Counted from the first letter of the stretch, positions 1 through 12,839 are shown. The stretch: 64,000 nt of DNA from Aselliscus stoliczkanus (GCA_033961575.1 CM066733.1:140480421-140544420), one strand, 5' to 3'. Numbers and translations: made by a program. The notes: generated from the letters alone by a model not told the origin.

Positions 1-729
1 AACAACCTAAGAGAATTAATAACAATGTGCTCTACAGCATCTAATCAAGTCGAGTCAAAGCAGACCATTTGTTTGGACTATGTACTTCAGGCAAGGGTGA
101 CAAGTTCACAACTTGAACCAAAGAAACAGTCTTACAGAATAAATATGCACAATCAGGGATGGGGGAAAGCAGCCTGCCCTGATGTTCTTGGCCAGTTAGA
201 TACATTACTTTCATTCGGTTGCGAGCAACACCCAACTCACTTGCACAAATAGCATATGAGAAGGTTCCCCTAATGATTCTGGCTAACAATTTTACTGAGA
301 GGAAAGAGCTTAGTATGGTTCCCAAGGGTTGACCCGATTCTCTGCAGGCTTTCTAATCAAGCCTGTCCAAGATCCTGCAGATATATCCTTGTGGGATTGC
401 TTTCCAGCCAGATACTCAGTCAAACCACTGTACTAGGTTGGATATCATCACCTTATGACATGAATAGAAATAGAATTCTGCAAATTTAGTAAATATGCCC
501 TTAGTGGCTCATTTTGCTGTTTTTCTGTTCTTCTGAGTTTCAAGGGACCAGTAGAGCCAGCATTCCAAATATTTTTGAATTCTCCATTCATTATTTACCC
601 AATCCTTAAAACTTTCTTTTTCTCTAATCTACCAATCCCTATTGATTTCACTAAAAATGTATTTTAATGTCTCTACTTTTTTCTTCCTCCACCATCAATA
701 CCATATCCCTTCAATCATGATTCTTCTTT
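1..729. other. No recognised feature
   Basis: I see no repeat family, RNA gene or convincing coding region here. The small open frames are short, and overlapping ones occur on both strands, as expected by chance. Confidence 0.5.
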
Positions 730-1295
730 CAGCTAGAACATTTTAAACTTAAAATCTGGTTATGTTATTCCTTTGTTTAAAACCTTTCCTTGGTTTTGCA
801 AAGCCATGGAAACCTGCCACGAGGCCCTTCATGCTGTCACTCCTACCTGACTCTTCAAGCTCATCTGTTATCACTCAACCCCCACAACTTCAGCACTCCC
901 ACCACAGTTCATTTTTCATTCACCGGCTTCTCCCATCTAAGTCTAAAATGATTCCCCTCTCCCAACACACACACACTCTCCCTTTGGTCTAATTGACTCT
1001 TATTCATGTTTCTAATTTCACCTCAAATTCTACTCACTAGGAAATGTCTTTCCTACTCTACCTCGTTCTTCAAACTAATTCACGTCCTTCTGTTAAAGAA
1101 GCTCATAGCACCCTGCTCATTTTTCTCAGAGCCCTTAAAATTACATTTTTGTAATTTTGTGTAAGTAATAGGAGGGTGTGAATTGGGTCCATTTCGCTCA
1201 CCCTTGTATCCCCAACACCAGGTGTGGGGCCTGGCCCACAGCGGACCTTCAATACAGACCTACATAATGTTGAATAAATGAAGGGTGTCTCTTTG
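730..1295 (+). repeat. L2 LINE 3' region
   Basis: The order of landmarks follows the end of L2 ORF2 and its 3' UTR. A 'ctcaaaacc'-like stretch becomes 'tttaaaacctttccttggtt'. Next come the CT-rich 'catctgttatcactcaaccc' type segment and the 'cttctgttaaagaagc' segment. It ends in a degraded 'gtgcctggcacatagtaggtgctcaataaat' equivalent at about 1225-1280, closing with gaataaatgaa. It is strongly diverged, as L2 should be. The 76-residue plus-strand open frame inside it is L2 debris, not a gene. Confidence 0.7.
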
Positions 1296-1770
1296 TTCAC
1301 GAGTGCACGTGTGGAGCACATGGAGGATGAGTGATTTGGGCTCATTCAGGGAACCTGCCTCACAGGAAACACATCTCTAGCAAGCTACTTTTGAAATTTC
1401 AGGGATGCAAAATTGGCTTCCTTCAATTTCCATTCAATATTAAATTTTGAGGTTCCAGGGTAGAATGTGAATTTAAGTTATTTATGATATTTAAATGAAT
1501 TTTACATTTGCATTCTTAGTCATATTTTTTAGTTCCTCCCCTTTTACAGTCAAGTAAAAACATAACTGTATTGTATATCAATATATATCCTCTTCTTCCA
1601 CCCATGCTACAACCCATTGCAGTCAGACTTTAGACTTCATTTTTGCAATGAAACTGTTTTGGTTGGGTCTCAGCCTATCTGATAGTGATGCTGTCAGCTA
1701 GGAATGTCTGGGGACATTCATGTGGGCCTGTTCTGAGACAATACCTTACTGAATATTTCTTCAAGGGAGA

Positions 1771-2400
1771 CAATATTGTGGCTGGACCAGCCCCTGTGGT
1801 TCTTATTATGATTGCAAGACACACCTCATCAACTACCATCCAGGAACTTGGAACAACAAGGTTTATTAGTCACAAGTCCTGGAGGGTACATGACACACAC
1901 AAGGGCACACAGTCACGACAAGGGCAGAGAGAGAGAGAGAGCGCATGGGCCTGGGGTTCTGCATTTATTGGGGTTGAGAATAGGGTGCCTAAAGTTTTGC
2001 AGCGTCACTTTTTATTGGTGAATTTAAGCCATAAAAGTGGGGATTTAAACAAGGAAAAGAAAAAACAGGCTCATTTCAAGAGATCCTTTATCTAGATGGC
2101 CCAGGGCTTTCTAAAAGAACTGCAAGGAAGAGTCATGGTTCCCTCTCTAGCTGTGTAGCTGGCAATATGCTTATTCCAGATGGTTTTCTTTGAAATGGAG
2201 TCCTCAGCAATCAATAGCTTAATGTCAGGCACTTACATCACATAAATAAGCTAATGGACAGGCGCTTGGACTACACTAACCCTTCCCCATTCGCCTTGCT
2301 GAGGATACCCACGACAACTTCCATATAACTAAATCCCCTGGATTCAATTTACTCATTATCTCATTTGCCCGCTAAGGAGAATTAGACAGTCAACAAAATT
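1771..2400 (-). repeat. Possible antisense LTR, unassigned
   Basis: Read on the minus strand, the stretch has an LTR-like layout. There is an AATAAA-type signal near 1860-1870 (seen on + as tttattag), a GA/CT-rich tract at 1926-1942 and a 600-bp body with moderate GC. I cannot name a family and did not find a partner LTR or clean ends. A 136-residue plus-strand frame (1685-2095) crosses the repeat and looks fortuitous. Confidence 0.35.
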
Positions 2401-2689
2401 CTCCCCCTACAGATTCTATTACATCCTTTTTCTAACTCACCTCTTCATGTCTGAGCCATCTTCTCATGATCTTGCTTCTATCTCTCCACTAGCTTCTTTT
2501 CTGATCTTGCACTTTAAGCTCAGCAAACAGAGGAAGAAAAGAGGAACCCTTATGAAATTTCCAAAACATATCGCACTATTTTACACTTTATCCGTTGCAC
2601 TTCTGCCTCCTGTTTCTGTAAATCTCTTCTGTTTGTGTCTACCTTGAACCTCATTTTAACCTTGCCTCCTGATGAAATAAATTGCTCTG

Positions 2690-2999
2690 GCCCAGGGTAC
2701 CACATCAGCAAACCCAAACTTAGGTAAATTTTGTGTCACTTTAAATGCTCCACTTGACCAGTATATCTGGTCAGCCAATTCCAAATGACAAGGCAACTCT
2801 GGGCTCTATACTTACTTTCTTGTTCCTTATCAATTTTCTATTTTTCTCTTCCTTGACCTTATTTTTTATCCTATAAAAACTTCCCACTTTCTGCCTAATT
2901 TTGCATTTCACTGGACCCTTGCAAATAAAGACTGACTGCTTCATGAAATGTTGAAGTTTGTTTGTATCACATAAATTGTCTTATTTAATCATTTCTAAC
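2690..2999 (+). repeat. Possible solo LTR 3' half
   Basis: A TATA-like box (cctataaaaac) near 2871 is followed about 60 bp later by a polyadenylation signal (caaataaagac, near 2922) and a short tail ending at taaca near 2999. That spacing is typical of the U3-R-U5 part of an endogenous retroviral LTR. No internal retroviral sequence follows. The left boundary and family are not determined. Confidence 0.4.
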
Positions 3000-5066
3000 A
3001 GACAATAACTACTATAGGACTAGATACTTGCACTCTGAAAAATGTGGTATCTTTTGCTTTGTGTCTTTTTCTGTACACATAATTTATGTAGGAGTCCTTT
3101 AATTTTTAAAATAAAATTCCTATGGGAAAAGTTCTTCTCTAGGTTATGCTAAGGGAAACAAGGAGGTAGACTTTTGATTTGTTGACTTTCAAACCAGTGT
3201 GATTGACTGATTGATTATTTGGTATGTCCCCGGCCCCACAACTTTAAAAAACAGATACAACAAAGTCTCCTTAAAAAAAAAAGGACATCCCTATTGAGCT
3301 GCTGGAGTGCAGGGTTGCAGAGGGCTGCCTATCCTCTCAGACTGAGCTTTCCTTCCAGTGCCGCCAGTCTTCAGCTTCCCCACCTTCCACAGAAAACAGG
3401 CCAGTCCGGTGGTAAGGCTGACACATCAGTTTCGTCAGTCTCCTCCTGGTGTGAATTTATAAAATGTATTTGAAAAACATCCAGTGTCATGGAATACAAC
3501 ATATCCAGGAGTGCTTGAACCCATCAGCCATCTTTTCTCTAACTTATTTGTCGTGACAACTGGCTGAGTGAGTCTAGTCATGTCATGATAAATCATCGGC
3601 TCTGCATAGAGTGTCCATGTTCTGAGGCCTCTTTCCTCCCACTCTCACTTACAAGGTCCTTTCTCAGGGTTTTATCCTTCAGTGGACATCAGTTCACTGT
3701 TGGTGAGAAACTCTTTTCTTCATGGGGCCTCTATTATACTTTTTCAATCTTCCACGCTGAAAAGAGGAAAGGACAGTGGAAAGCAGTGTTTTAAAGGCGG
3801 GTAGTGTGCTCTCCTGAGGCCTGGTTTGATAGTGGAAGGGGAAGTATCAGTGGGAAACTCCTAAGGATTCGGTGGGACCTTGTTTCCCATCCAGGGATTT
3901 ACCCCCTCCAGCTCTTCTCCACTCTAACTTCGAAAGGATTTTTTGTTTGTTTGTGTGATTACTTTAAAGTAGAATGTATTTCCCTCACAAAAGTCCATTT
4001 TATTGTAATTAAGAAGTATTTTAGATACAAACAATTCCCTTGATCTTTACGTTTTCATTAAATTCACCAAAGTTGGTCACATCTGATTTAAAAATGATTT
4101 TGAGAGTTGTTGTTTTCCCCTTCTTTTCTTGGAAATCACACCAACATCACAAGGAGAACATGAAAAAGGAACACAAAGTCCAGATGAAGTTCAAGGTCCA
4201 GGTGCTGCCAAAACGAGTGGGGATTGAACACAGGGTGCGGGGAGGACATCAGAGGGAGGACACCAATCTCAGAAGGCTCTGCCTCCTTCAGTCTCTGAGC
4301 AGAAGAACACAGACCAAATCCTAAACTGTAGGAACAAGTAGGGACCTGGCTACAGTGGCAGGTCCCTTGATGACGAAGGATATTTGTTTGCTAGAAGCTA
4401 AGGCCCTAATGTGAGGACAGATTTCACACTAACAGTCCCAAAGATGTACAGAGTTCTTCTGCAAGGCTGCCCCGTGGTCTGGGGCCTCTGTTATATATCT
4501 TCTGCTGGTCTCCTCCCCTCCCCCCCCCCAAATTGTTACAGTGTTCATTTTTATTTCTTACTTTTGTCTTTCTCTGCAGCCTCTCTTCTTCCAAAAGTGT
4601 TGAGTTCTTTTCAGGCTGCCCATTTGTTTTGCTGTTACCTGTTACTTCTTACCTTAATGTAATTCGACTTCTAATTTTTGCTCAACTCCAGCAGTTCCTG
4701 ACATTAAAAATCAGTCTTATATCTCAACCAAAATTCAGTCAATTCTTTAAAAGAAAATTCACTGAAAACCAACTTGCTGAAGAATCAGTTTGCTGAATGA
4801 CAATTCTTTGAATATACAAAAGTGCAAAAAATGTTTATATAAAAAAATTAAAAGAAAACCATTTTCTTGAATCTACACAATGGATGAGAATTTATATATC
4901 TTATGAATATATTAATAAATGTACTCTTCTTGAATACATTCAATGAAAATGTTACATGAATATAGTCTATTTAGCCAAATTTTAAGAAATGATTAATTTA
5001 TTAAAAGTTAAGGATAGTTTAGCATCTTATGAATATATTCCTTTAAATATATTTTTCTTTTGTAAA
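3000..5066. other. No recognised gene; unique or very old sequence
   Basis: No exon, RNA gene or clear repeat is recognised. At 4500-4540 there is a short C-run. The interval 4690-5060 is AT-rich and has several related 'ttgctgaa' and 'cttatgaatatatt' words, possibly an old unassigned repeat. Confidence 0.45.
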
Positions 5067-5740
5067 ATTTATTTTAGCTTTATTGAGGTGTACTTGACAA
5101 AATTGTAAGATATTTAAAGTGTGCATTGTGGTGATTCAGTGTATGTATATATTGTGACATGATTTCTTCCATATAGTTAATTAACACATCACATATTTAC
5201 CCCCTTTTTAGTGGCTGAGACCTTTTGCATTCTACACTCTTAGCAAATTTCTTTCCCTATTTCCCCCCAAACACCCTCCTCCCCAATCTGGTCCCCAGCC
5301 TCTGCCAACCACTTTTCTACTCTCTGTTTCTATGAGTTCGACTTTTTTTCTTTTAGATTCTACGTATAAGTGATACCATACAGTGTTTGCCTTCTGCTGC
5401 CTGGCCTATCTCAGTTAGCATAATGCCCCAAGGTCTATCCATGTTGTCACAAGTGTCAGGATTTTTTTTTTCCTCTTAGCTGAGTAACAGTCTATTGTAT
5501 ATATAAGTATGTACCTCATCTTTATCCATTCATTTATTGATGGACACAAGTTGTTTCCACATCTTGGCTGCTATAAATAATGCTGCAATTAACATGAAGG
5601 TGTAGATATCTCTCCAATATCCTGTTTTTGTTTCTTTGGGATGTGTACCCAGAAGTGGCATTGCTGAGTCATATGGTTGTTCTATTTTTAATTTTTTGTT
5701 TTGTTTTTGAGGAAACTCCATACTGTTCTGTTTGAATATA
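5067..5740 (-). repeat. L1 3' end, antisense
   Basis: The left end (tttattgaggtgtacttgac) is the reverse complement of an L1M-type 3' UTR terminus. The right half, on the minus strand, encodes the end of L1 ORF2, with the conserved run WKQLVSINK and the PLLG segment between about 5530 and 5721. It is a 5'-truncated, inactive copy of an old L1 subfamily. Confidence 0.85.
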
Positions 5741-6647
5741 TTAAATACATCCTAAATTTTAGCATTTCATTTTGAATTTTTCAGTTTCAAACTTCTGTTT
5801 TTTGTAAATCCTTTTGAAGTCACTTGGCATTTTTAGGGTTTAGGTTTTGCTGTGTGAATAATGAACTCCATCTATTGAATTTGGTTCTCTGGAGATTATT
5901 GGTGACTTTGGCAAAAGTCCTGTGAGTGGGAAAGAAATCAGATTGGTCTGGTTTGATGAGTGAATGAGAGGTGAGAACGCAGAGAGAGGGTGTTTATAAA
6001 ACTCTTTAGGAAGTTTGAGTACGAGGGCGCTGAAATTGAAAGGGACATGATGGTACACGGTGGTTTTATTTTGAATAAAATAATTTAAATAAAAGTACTT
6101 TTAGAGTTGAGAGAATGTAGAATATATTTGCACCTCTACTCCATTCATTCCAGCTCTAATGTTGGTTTCCTGGCTTAGACCAAAGACAGCAACATAGATA
6201 GACTGGAAGTAGCTGACTGGAGCATGGTGTTGAGAAGGACAATGGAGGCTGTGTTTATTAGCACATTGCTATCCTTGAATGAGATCACGATGTCAGAAGA
6301 CGGATAAATGAAAATCTATTTTAAAGAAGGATGACAGTGTTTAATGGTTTGATTTTGCTCAGTTGCCTTAAGAAAACCCAGAATAAATCAACAAAAATAT
6401 GCCAAATAATTTTGTACTAGGTAGTACATTCCCAGAAACAAAAGAGAGATGATATTGTCTATCAAGGAACTCATAATAAAGATAGAGAGGCAAGGAATGT
6501 AAAACTAAGTAGTAGTATATCATTTCTTGCCTGAATGGTAGAGAAAGTAAATGCTACAAGGTAGGATGATTAAAATGTGATGCAGGAGTTAAAGGAAGGT
6601 TTGTAAAGCACTGGTTTTTTGAACTGTGAATCTCAACCCATTAAGGC
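5741..6647. other. No recognised feature
   Basis: AT-rich sequence with no long frame and no repeat I can name. Confidence 0.45.
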
Positions 6648-7043
6648 ACTATATTAGTTTGCTAAGACTTCCATAAGAAAGAACTGTAGGTTGGGTGGCT
6701 TAAACAACAAATTTATTTTCTCACAGTCCTGGACCCCACACATCCAAGATCAAAGACTTAACAGTGTTTCTTTCTTCTGAAGCTTCTCTCTTTGGCTTTA
6801 TAGGTGGTTGTCTTCCTTTGGTGTCTTCTCATAGTCTTCCTTCCCTCTGTGTGTGTCTATGTCCTAACCTCCTCTTCTTATAAGGACAGCATCACATTGG
6901 ATTAGGGCCCACCCCAGCAGCCTCATTTAACTTGAATTACCTCGTGAACAACCCTTTCTCCAAATACAATCACATTCTGAGGTACTTGGGATGAGGACTT
7001 CAACATGTAAGTTTGAGGGGGACACAATTCAGCTCATAACAGA
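6648..7043 (-). repeat. MaLR LTR (MST/MLT1 class), antisense
   Basis: It begins with attagtttgctaagac and 'ggtggcttaaacaacaaa', the reverse complement of the MST/MLT1 LTR 3' end with its AATAAAT signal. It finishes with 'acttcaacatgtaag' and 'acacaattcagctcataac', the reverse complement of the LTR 5' end. About 395 bp is close to a complete solo LTR. The same family recurs at 45690-46175 in the same orientation. Confidence 0.85.
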
Positions 7044-7737
7044 AATCATTATGAAATAAATTTTAGTGTTTTAAGACCAGTATTAAGAAAAAAAAAGAAT
7101 AAAGTACAATAAAATAGAAAATACCAGGGTGTATCTCATAGAATCATGTTTAAAAAATTGGTTTTACAGGTTATAGTAAAAACAGTTTAAAAGTTACTGT
7201 CGTAGAGGACCCTGGAATACAGTAACGTGTGACTAAATGGAAGGACACAAGGAACAGAATGGACAGGAGGTAAGAGGATACCAAACATGGCATTTTCTTG
7301 AGAGACTAGTAAGGCTCACCTGATTGGAAGTGAACTCTCAGGCCAAGACATTAGTAAGGCCTTAAGGTGGATTATACTATCATCTTGAAGTCCAAGCTAA
7401 AAACATGGTTTTTCATCTTATTGGCAAAGGAAGATTTAAAGCAGTAATGAATCTGATAATTTATCTTTATAAAGATGCTCTGGCAGTTGAATTGGAGAGG
7501 GGAGGGTGTAGAAGCACAAAGGTACTTTGGAGGCTGTTTGGTTTCTCTGACATAGATTGAGGAGAACCTAAGACAAGCTATTGAGAGTAGAACTAGGAAA
7601 AGAAATATGGCTGCCAGATAGATGTCAGAAAAACACATATTAGTAGGAGTTGCTGACTGAATAAAAATAGGAGACAGAGGAAGGCAACTAGTGAAGGTGA
7701 GAAGGGTTCTGGTTTTTAGGATGTATTTGTACATTTA
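7044..7737. other. No recognised feature
   Basis: No nameable repeat or RNA. The 120-residue minus-strand frame at 7372-7734 has no recognisable domain and is in AT-rich sequence; I read it as chance. Confidence 0.4.
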
Positions 7738-7915
7738 TGCTGTCTAATACGGCAGCCACTGGCCACATGTGGATATTTAATTTATTAAAATTAAATTAAA
7801 AATTAAGTTCCTAACATTAACCACATTTCAAGTTCTTGGTAGTCTTAATGTGGCTAGTGCTTGTAGGATTGAATAGTGCTTATGTCACCCATCATCACAG
7901 AAAGTTCTATTAGCA
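7738..7915. mobile_element. hAT-type DNA transposon fossil
   Basis: The ends (ctgtctaatacggcagccac and agaaagttctattagcac) and the core words ccacatgtgg and tggctagtgc match a common non-autonomous mammalian hAT (Charlie-like) family with 'tgtccaata' type termini. A second copy in the opposite orientation lies at 47117-47330. It is old and inactive. Confidence 0.7.
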
Positions 7916-8429
7916 CTAGAGTACTTATTTGTGGAGAATTTTCTTTTGAGTATCTAGCTGGGCATTTATGTCTTTCATATTCAGAGATATTTTTAGCTAT
8001 AACTTTTAAAAAGTTATTTTATTTTCACCAGAAAATCCCACCTGTTCTTAAATCATTCACTCATTAGCCTATTAAATTCCTACAATTAGTTTCCATTGCT
8101 TGTGCTTAAGCCATATACAGATCCAATTAAATCCTAAATGCTGTAAAAGAAGCATGAGGAAACCATCATCCAGGTGCTTTAAAAATTATTATTATTGTTT
8201 AATGTGTAAAAGGAAAAAAAAAAGATATGGTCCTCCTTGGAATTAGAACCAACTTTTAAGCAACTATTGGAAGCAGGAAGAGGTAATAAAATACGAAATG
8301 TAGTTAAAAAATAATTTCCAAGTTAATTATCTATTCTATAGAAAGAAAATGGAACCAAAAAATGTAAGCAACTTGGAGGGCTCTCAACAGTGCTCTCAAG
8401 GCCTGACTTTTTGGTCAAAAGCCATTTAG

Positions 8430-8640
8430 AATAAAGTGTTTGCATACATTCACTAATTTCATCCTGTGAGGTAGTTATTATTTTTTCCATTTTATAACAG
8501 GAGGAAAGGGTATATGGAGACATTCACTAATTTGCTCAAGGACATTTAGCTAGATAGTGACAGGGCCAGGACATGTGCTCAGGTCTTCTGACTAATTCCA
8601 GTGTCCTTCTCACATGCTTTAGCCATCTCTCCATGGGAAT
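8430..8640 (-). repeat. MIR SINE, antisense
   Basis: The string of words cctgtgaggtagttattatt, ccattttataacagg, ttgctcaaggacatttagct and gacagggccagga follows the MIR core read in reverse complement. It is diverged, as expected for this old tRNA-derived SINE. Confidence 0.75.
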
Positions 8641-10272
8641 ACAAGTATCTCAAGTGACTTGCTAGTTGAGTGATGGGCTGCATTAATTAATTGAATTTTT
8701 ATTGGAGGTCTAGTATGCCCTGAGGGTATCCTCTTTTTGCCTGATTTGAAGGTATATGGTACCCAAAAGTTTGGTATGATCAACACTTGGGAAAACTGGT
8801 AATGTTCAAATATTTCACTCTATTATACCAACTTAGTTCTATCTAATATATACCATGGAACAGCTATCTGAGCTTATCATTATCACTTACTGAGATATAT
8901 TTTATCAGTTGGAATATCTCCACCTTTACTGGCTGACCAAACACTCTCAAACTTAATCCATCAAAAACGTACCCTAACGTATAGAAAAGTCACTTGGGGC
9001 ACTCAGGATCCCTTGTAGCACATTAAAACATCATACTGTACAGTGTCACGGGGATGCGTGTAAAGCTGGAAATTAGTAGAGCTGACCTCTATGCCAACTT
9101 TTTGGAATTGTTTTTCAGGCAAGATGATTTAGGATTCTTAATGAGTTAGATTACTGCCAGAAAAATATTTGATTGTATTTTATAGGGGTATACACTTCAG
9201 CTCATGTGTAGATGATGTCATTCCATATGAGATTTTTCTAATTAGTAATACATATGTTCTCCCCATTTGCAGGCACTAATGGTGTGGTAGTAAAAATTCT
9301 GCCAAAATTTCATTGAGGCCATGAGTAACTTGCTTTTCCAGATGTATTATACATGACAATATGTTGGGAATTAATTTTTTTTCTGTAGTTTTCAGCAATA
9401 AGAAGCCTGGGTTTTATTTCTGGGAGGTTAGTTAGGTAAAGGACATTATATAACTAGAATGTGTTGGGAGAAATGCTGCCTGCCTCTGAAAGAAACTAGC
9501 TGAAGCAAGAAAGAAAACAATTTTTAAATTCTTTCCACAATCCCTTATCTCTAGTACCTATACTCAGGGGATACTGAAAGCCAAAAATCCTCTAAGAATT
9601 AGAAGAAAGACATTGAATTCAATATATGGTAAGACTCAGAATTAGGGAACACTGTGGGCATTAATTGTAGACCTCATTGTAGAGAATAATGTGAAATGGT
9701 ATTTTCTCAGTACAGGATATTATATTCTAATCAAGATAATTTTAAATCGTCAACTTTCCTCTTCTGGCAGATCATTGGCATAGAAATCCCCTTAATGGAC
9801 TTTTTATCTCTGATATGGCCTTTTTTGTCACGTCAAATGCGACTACTTTCATTTTCTTACTATTTAAACCCAGGCATCAGTGTCTGTGAAGCTGCCTTTT
9901 TCTTGGTTTCAGACAGAGGAAAAATGAACATTTTTTTTTGATGAATTAGAACATTTCCTCTTAGGGATCCCCCAATCTCAGGAGATGCTACTGATTTCTA
10001 TTGACTAGAAGTTTGAGTTCCTCTGACCTGAGCTCCTTTGTTTCCCTTCATATCCAATGAAATTGCCCAGTTTTAATATCTACAACCATTCTTCCTTTTC
10101 TTTATTCTCAAGTTAGGCATTGTTATCGCCTTTCACAGGCTCACCACCAGACCTGTGTGCTGACACACAAGTCTATGACTTAGTTTCCTCCTGGATGGGT
10201 CTCTCTCTTGCAAATATCTCTCTGCTCCCTTCACTGGCCTTTTTTCACCTTACATTTAAAAATATCAGATTT
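8641..10272. other. No recognised feature
   Basis: About 1.6 kb without a nameable repeat, RNA gene or coding region. AT-rich throughout. Confidence 0.45.
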
Positions 10273-10595
10273 GGAGAAGAGACCCAAGATGGAAGAGTAG
10301 ATAAACACTGTTCCTGCTTCCTTTTATGAACACATTAAAATTACAACTAAATTATATAACAATCAACATGGAGAACGATCTGAAAGCTAGCTGAACAGAA
10401 GTTTTATAACAAGGATATAAAGAAGAATCCACGTTGAGACTGGTAAGAGGTGGAAGGGCTGAGACGCGAAACGGTCCCAAACTTCCATGTGGTGGTTAAA
10501 AATCAGGAGGGCTATCGTGACCATGGAGTTTCCTTCCAAAGGAACAAGGGGCCCCAACCCTACATCAGCCTCCCCAGCCCAAAGTGCTAATGTTC
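10273..10595 (+). repeat. L1 5' UTR fragment (5' end only)
   Basis: The stretch is collinear with the first about 300 bp of the L1 at 48243. Both start ggagaa, then have 'agatgg', aaaattacaactaaattata, 'agctgaacagaa' and 'cacgttgaga'. It stops in the 5' UTR with no ORF1 behind it. L1 copies usually lose their 5' ends, so a 5'-only piece is uncommon. Confidence 0.75.
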
Positions 10596-11779
10596 TGTTG
10601 TGTTAAAAGAGCAACAACTTTCTTGTTTTCAGTTTATCATCTTTGCATTTGAAAGAGAGCTCTTAACAACTATTCACAATTGAGCAAAGTAAGGTTAGCT
10701 TTAAAGAATGAAAAAAAAAAGATAGTTCTGACAAGAAACTTCAAAATTCTTAACCAGTGATATTTAGAAACAGTTAAAAAATTTGTAGTTTCAACTGATC
10801 ATTTAAAACCTATGAAACAAAAAGATTATTTGAGTGATTTAATAAATAATGATCATAAACAAATAAATTAATTCACTAATAATGCCCAAAGATATAAATG
10901 AGAACATAATATAAACCAAAGTAAAAAGCACACTACTGGTAGATAGTTTTTTATTCAATGTTGCCTGATTTTCAATTTTTATCCATTATTCTATTCCAGA
11001 TTATTTTGCGCCTGTCAGTGCTGTAGAAATTTGTACATGATTTGTGGTTGCCGAACAACTGATGTGCATAGAATCAATTTTAATCCTGGTCTTAAACTGT
11101 GATTGATGAAGAATCAGTGACACTTTCCCCTGATTATATAAGCTAGATACTTGGTTTTTAGACAAGTTTTAGATAAGTTGGCTATATTTCATTTTGTGTG
11201 CTGTAATTTCTCAAGCATCACTTTATACACATCATCCAATACAAATAAAAATGACACTCTCATTCATGAATTGTATTATTCCAAATTACAAAACAGAGCT
11301 TGTGGAACTTTCACATGAAGCAAAAACAGAGTCAAAAAAAAAAACAACCCAAAAACCTAAAGCTTTTTTGTTACCAGGGATTTCTGTTTTCTTCAATATT
11401 GTAACTTAGAAAATGTGAATGACTCTTCTAATGGAAATACATCAAATTCTTTACAAATGTATTTTGAAAATATTTTAAAATACACCAATGAAAAGGAAGA
11501 ATACGCAGTGGCAAAACCAAAGTTAAACAGGAGAGAGAGCAGGCAGGCATTGTTTTGGTTTTAACTCTGAAATTATCTGACCTGAGATTTTGAGGTTTCC
11601 CTCTGAATGCTGTATAAGCAAAGGAGATGAGTACAAGGCCTCAGAACCACATAAGATATATATTATATACATATGCAGTTATATAAGATACATATAATAT
11701 GTATGAGTACATATATCTATCTTATATGTGTAATTCCAAGTAAGTAATATAAATGAAATGGAAGAGGAAATATCTGAGT
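10596..11779. other. No recognised feature
   Basis: AT-rich sequence; no coding region or named repeat. Small A-runs at 10709-10718 and 11333-11344. Confidence 0.4.
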
Positions 11780-12835
11780 GATAGTGAATGAAAATTTATC
11801 AGAATTGTTGAAAGGCACCAATTCTCAAATGTAGGGAACCGAATAAGTTAAAAACAGAAAAAAAAAATCCATACATGAACACATTACCATTATATAGCTG
11901 AATATCAAAGAAAAAGATATTTTTCTTTAAGGAAGACAAAGAAAACAACAGGCCCTTGATAGAGGAATGGAAATTGAACTGATTTCCTACTTTTCAAAAT
12001 CAGCAATGGAAGCCAGAAGGCAGCAGAATAATATCATCAATATGCTAAACAACAGCAACAACAAAATAAACCTGTCAACTTAGTATTTATCTCCAGGAAA
12101 ACTATCTTCCATTAATGAGGATAAAATGAAGACATCTCAGAGTCAAAGCTAATATATTTATCACTAAAAGATACTCAAAAAAGGTAATTCCAAAGGATGC
12201 CTTCAAGCAATAGGTAAATGTTTCTAAGTAGAGTGTTTAACATGAGTATATGAAAGGTGAATAAATATTAATATGTGGGGAGGTCTAAACAAACATAAAA
12301 TATTGGGTTGTCAGAAAAGTCATGATGCATTTTTGCAACGAAAAACATAGAAAAAATAAGTCATGACTTTTCCAACAACCCGATATATACAATAGTAACG
12401 ATAATAATAGTGATTAATTTGGTGGCATAATAAAGGTTAGAACTAAAATACAATAGCATAAATTGAAATGATGACAGTTAAAATATCCAAATTTGTTTAG
12501 ATAATTTGAGTGGACTTTATGGACATTGATAAAATTTAAATTTCGTTATGTATGTATGTTGAAAGAGCCAGGGTCTAAATGTAATGTGGAACCTCAATTA
12601 GATCCTGAAACAACAATATAAAAAGAATATTAGTAAAATATAAATAAAATCTGGAGTTTATTTAATAGTAATATACTGATGTTGGTTTCTAGTTTGATAA
12701 ATGTACTGTGATAATGTAAAATGTTAACAAGAAGAGAAATTGGGTGAGGGTTAGAGAGCAACTTTCTGTAATATCTCTGCAACTTCTTTGTAAATATAAA
12801 AATAATCCAAAATAAAAACTTTATTTAAAAAATAG
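11780..12835 (+). repeat. Old L1/HAL1-like fragment
   Basis: From 11780 to about 12170 the DNA follows the C-terminal part of L1M ORF1 (caatggaagccagaaggcag, 'gaataatatcatcaatatgc', gaggataaaatgaagacatc). Then, without ORF2, about 600 bp later it reaches an L1M/HAL1-type 3' terminus (taatgtaaaatgttaacaag ... aaaataaaaactttatttaa near 12815). ORF1 followed directly by a 3' UTR is the HAL1 arrangement. A deletion inside an ordinary L1M is the alternative. A mariner MITE is inserted at 12303. Confidence 0.55.
12303..12383. mobile_element. 81-bp mariner MITE
   Basis: Terminal inverted repeats of about 23 bp, matching at 20 positions, begin ttgggttgtcagaaaagtca at the left. At the right the reverse complement begins tcgggttgttggaaaagtca. 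The element is bounded by TA dinucleotides at 12301-12302 and 12384-12385, the Tc1/mariner target. Almost the whole unit is terminal repeat plus a short centre, a layout like human MADE1. It has no coding capacity. Confidence 0.85.
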
Positions 12836-12839
12836 CTTG

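Noticed and set aside
1685..2095. 136-residue plus-strand frame
   Set aside because: It overlaps an LTR-like repeat, including a GA-rich simple patch, and has no recognisable domain.
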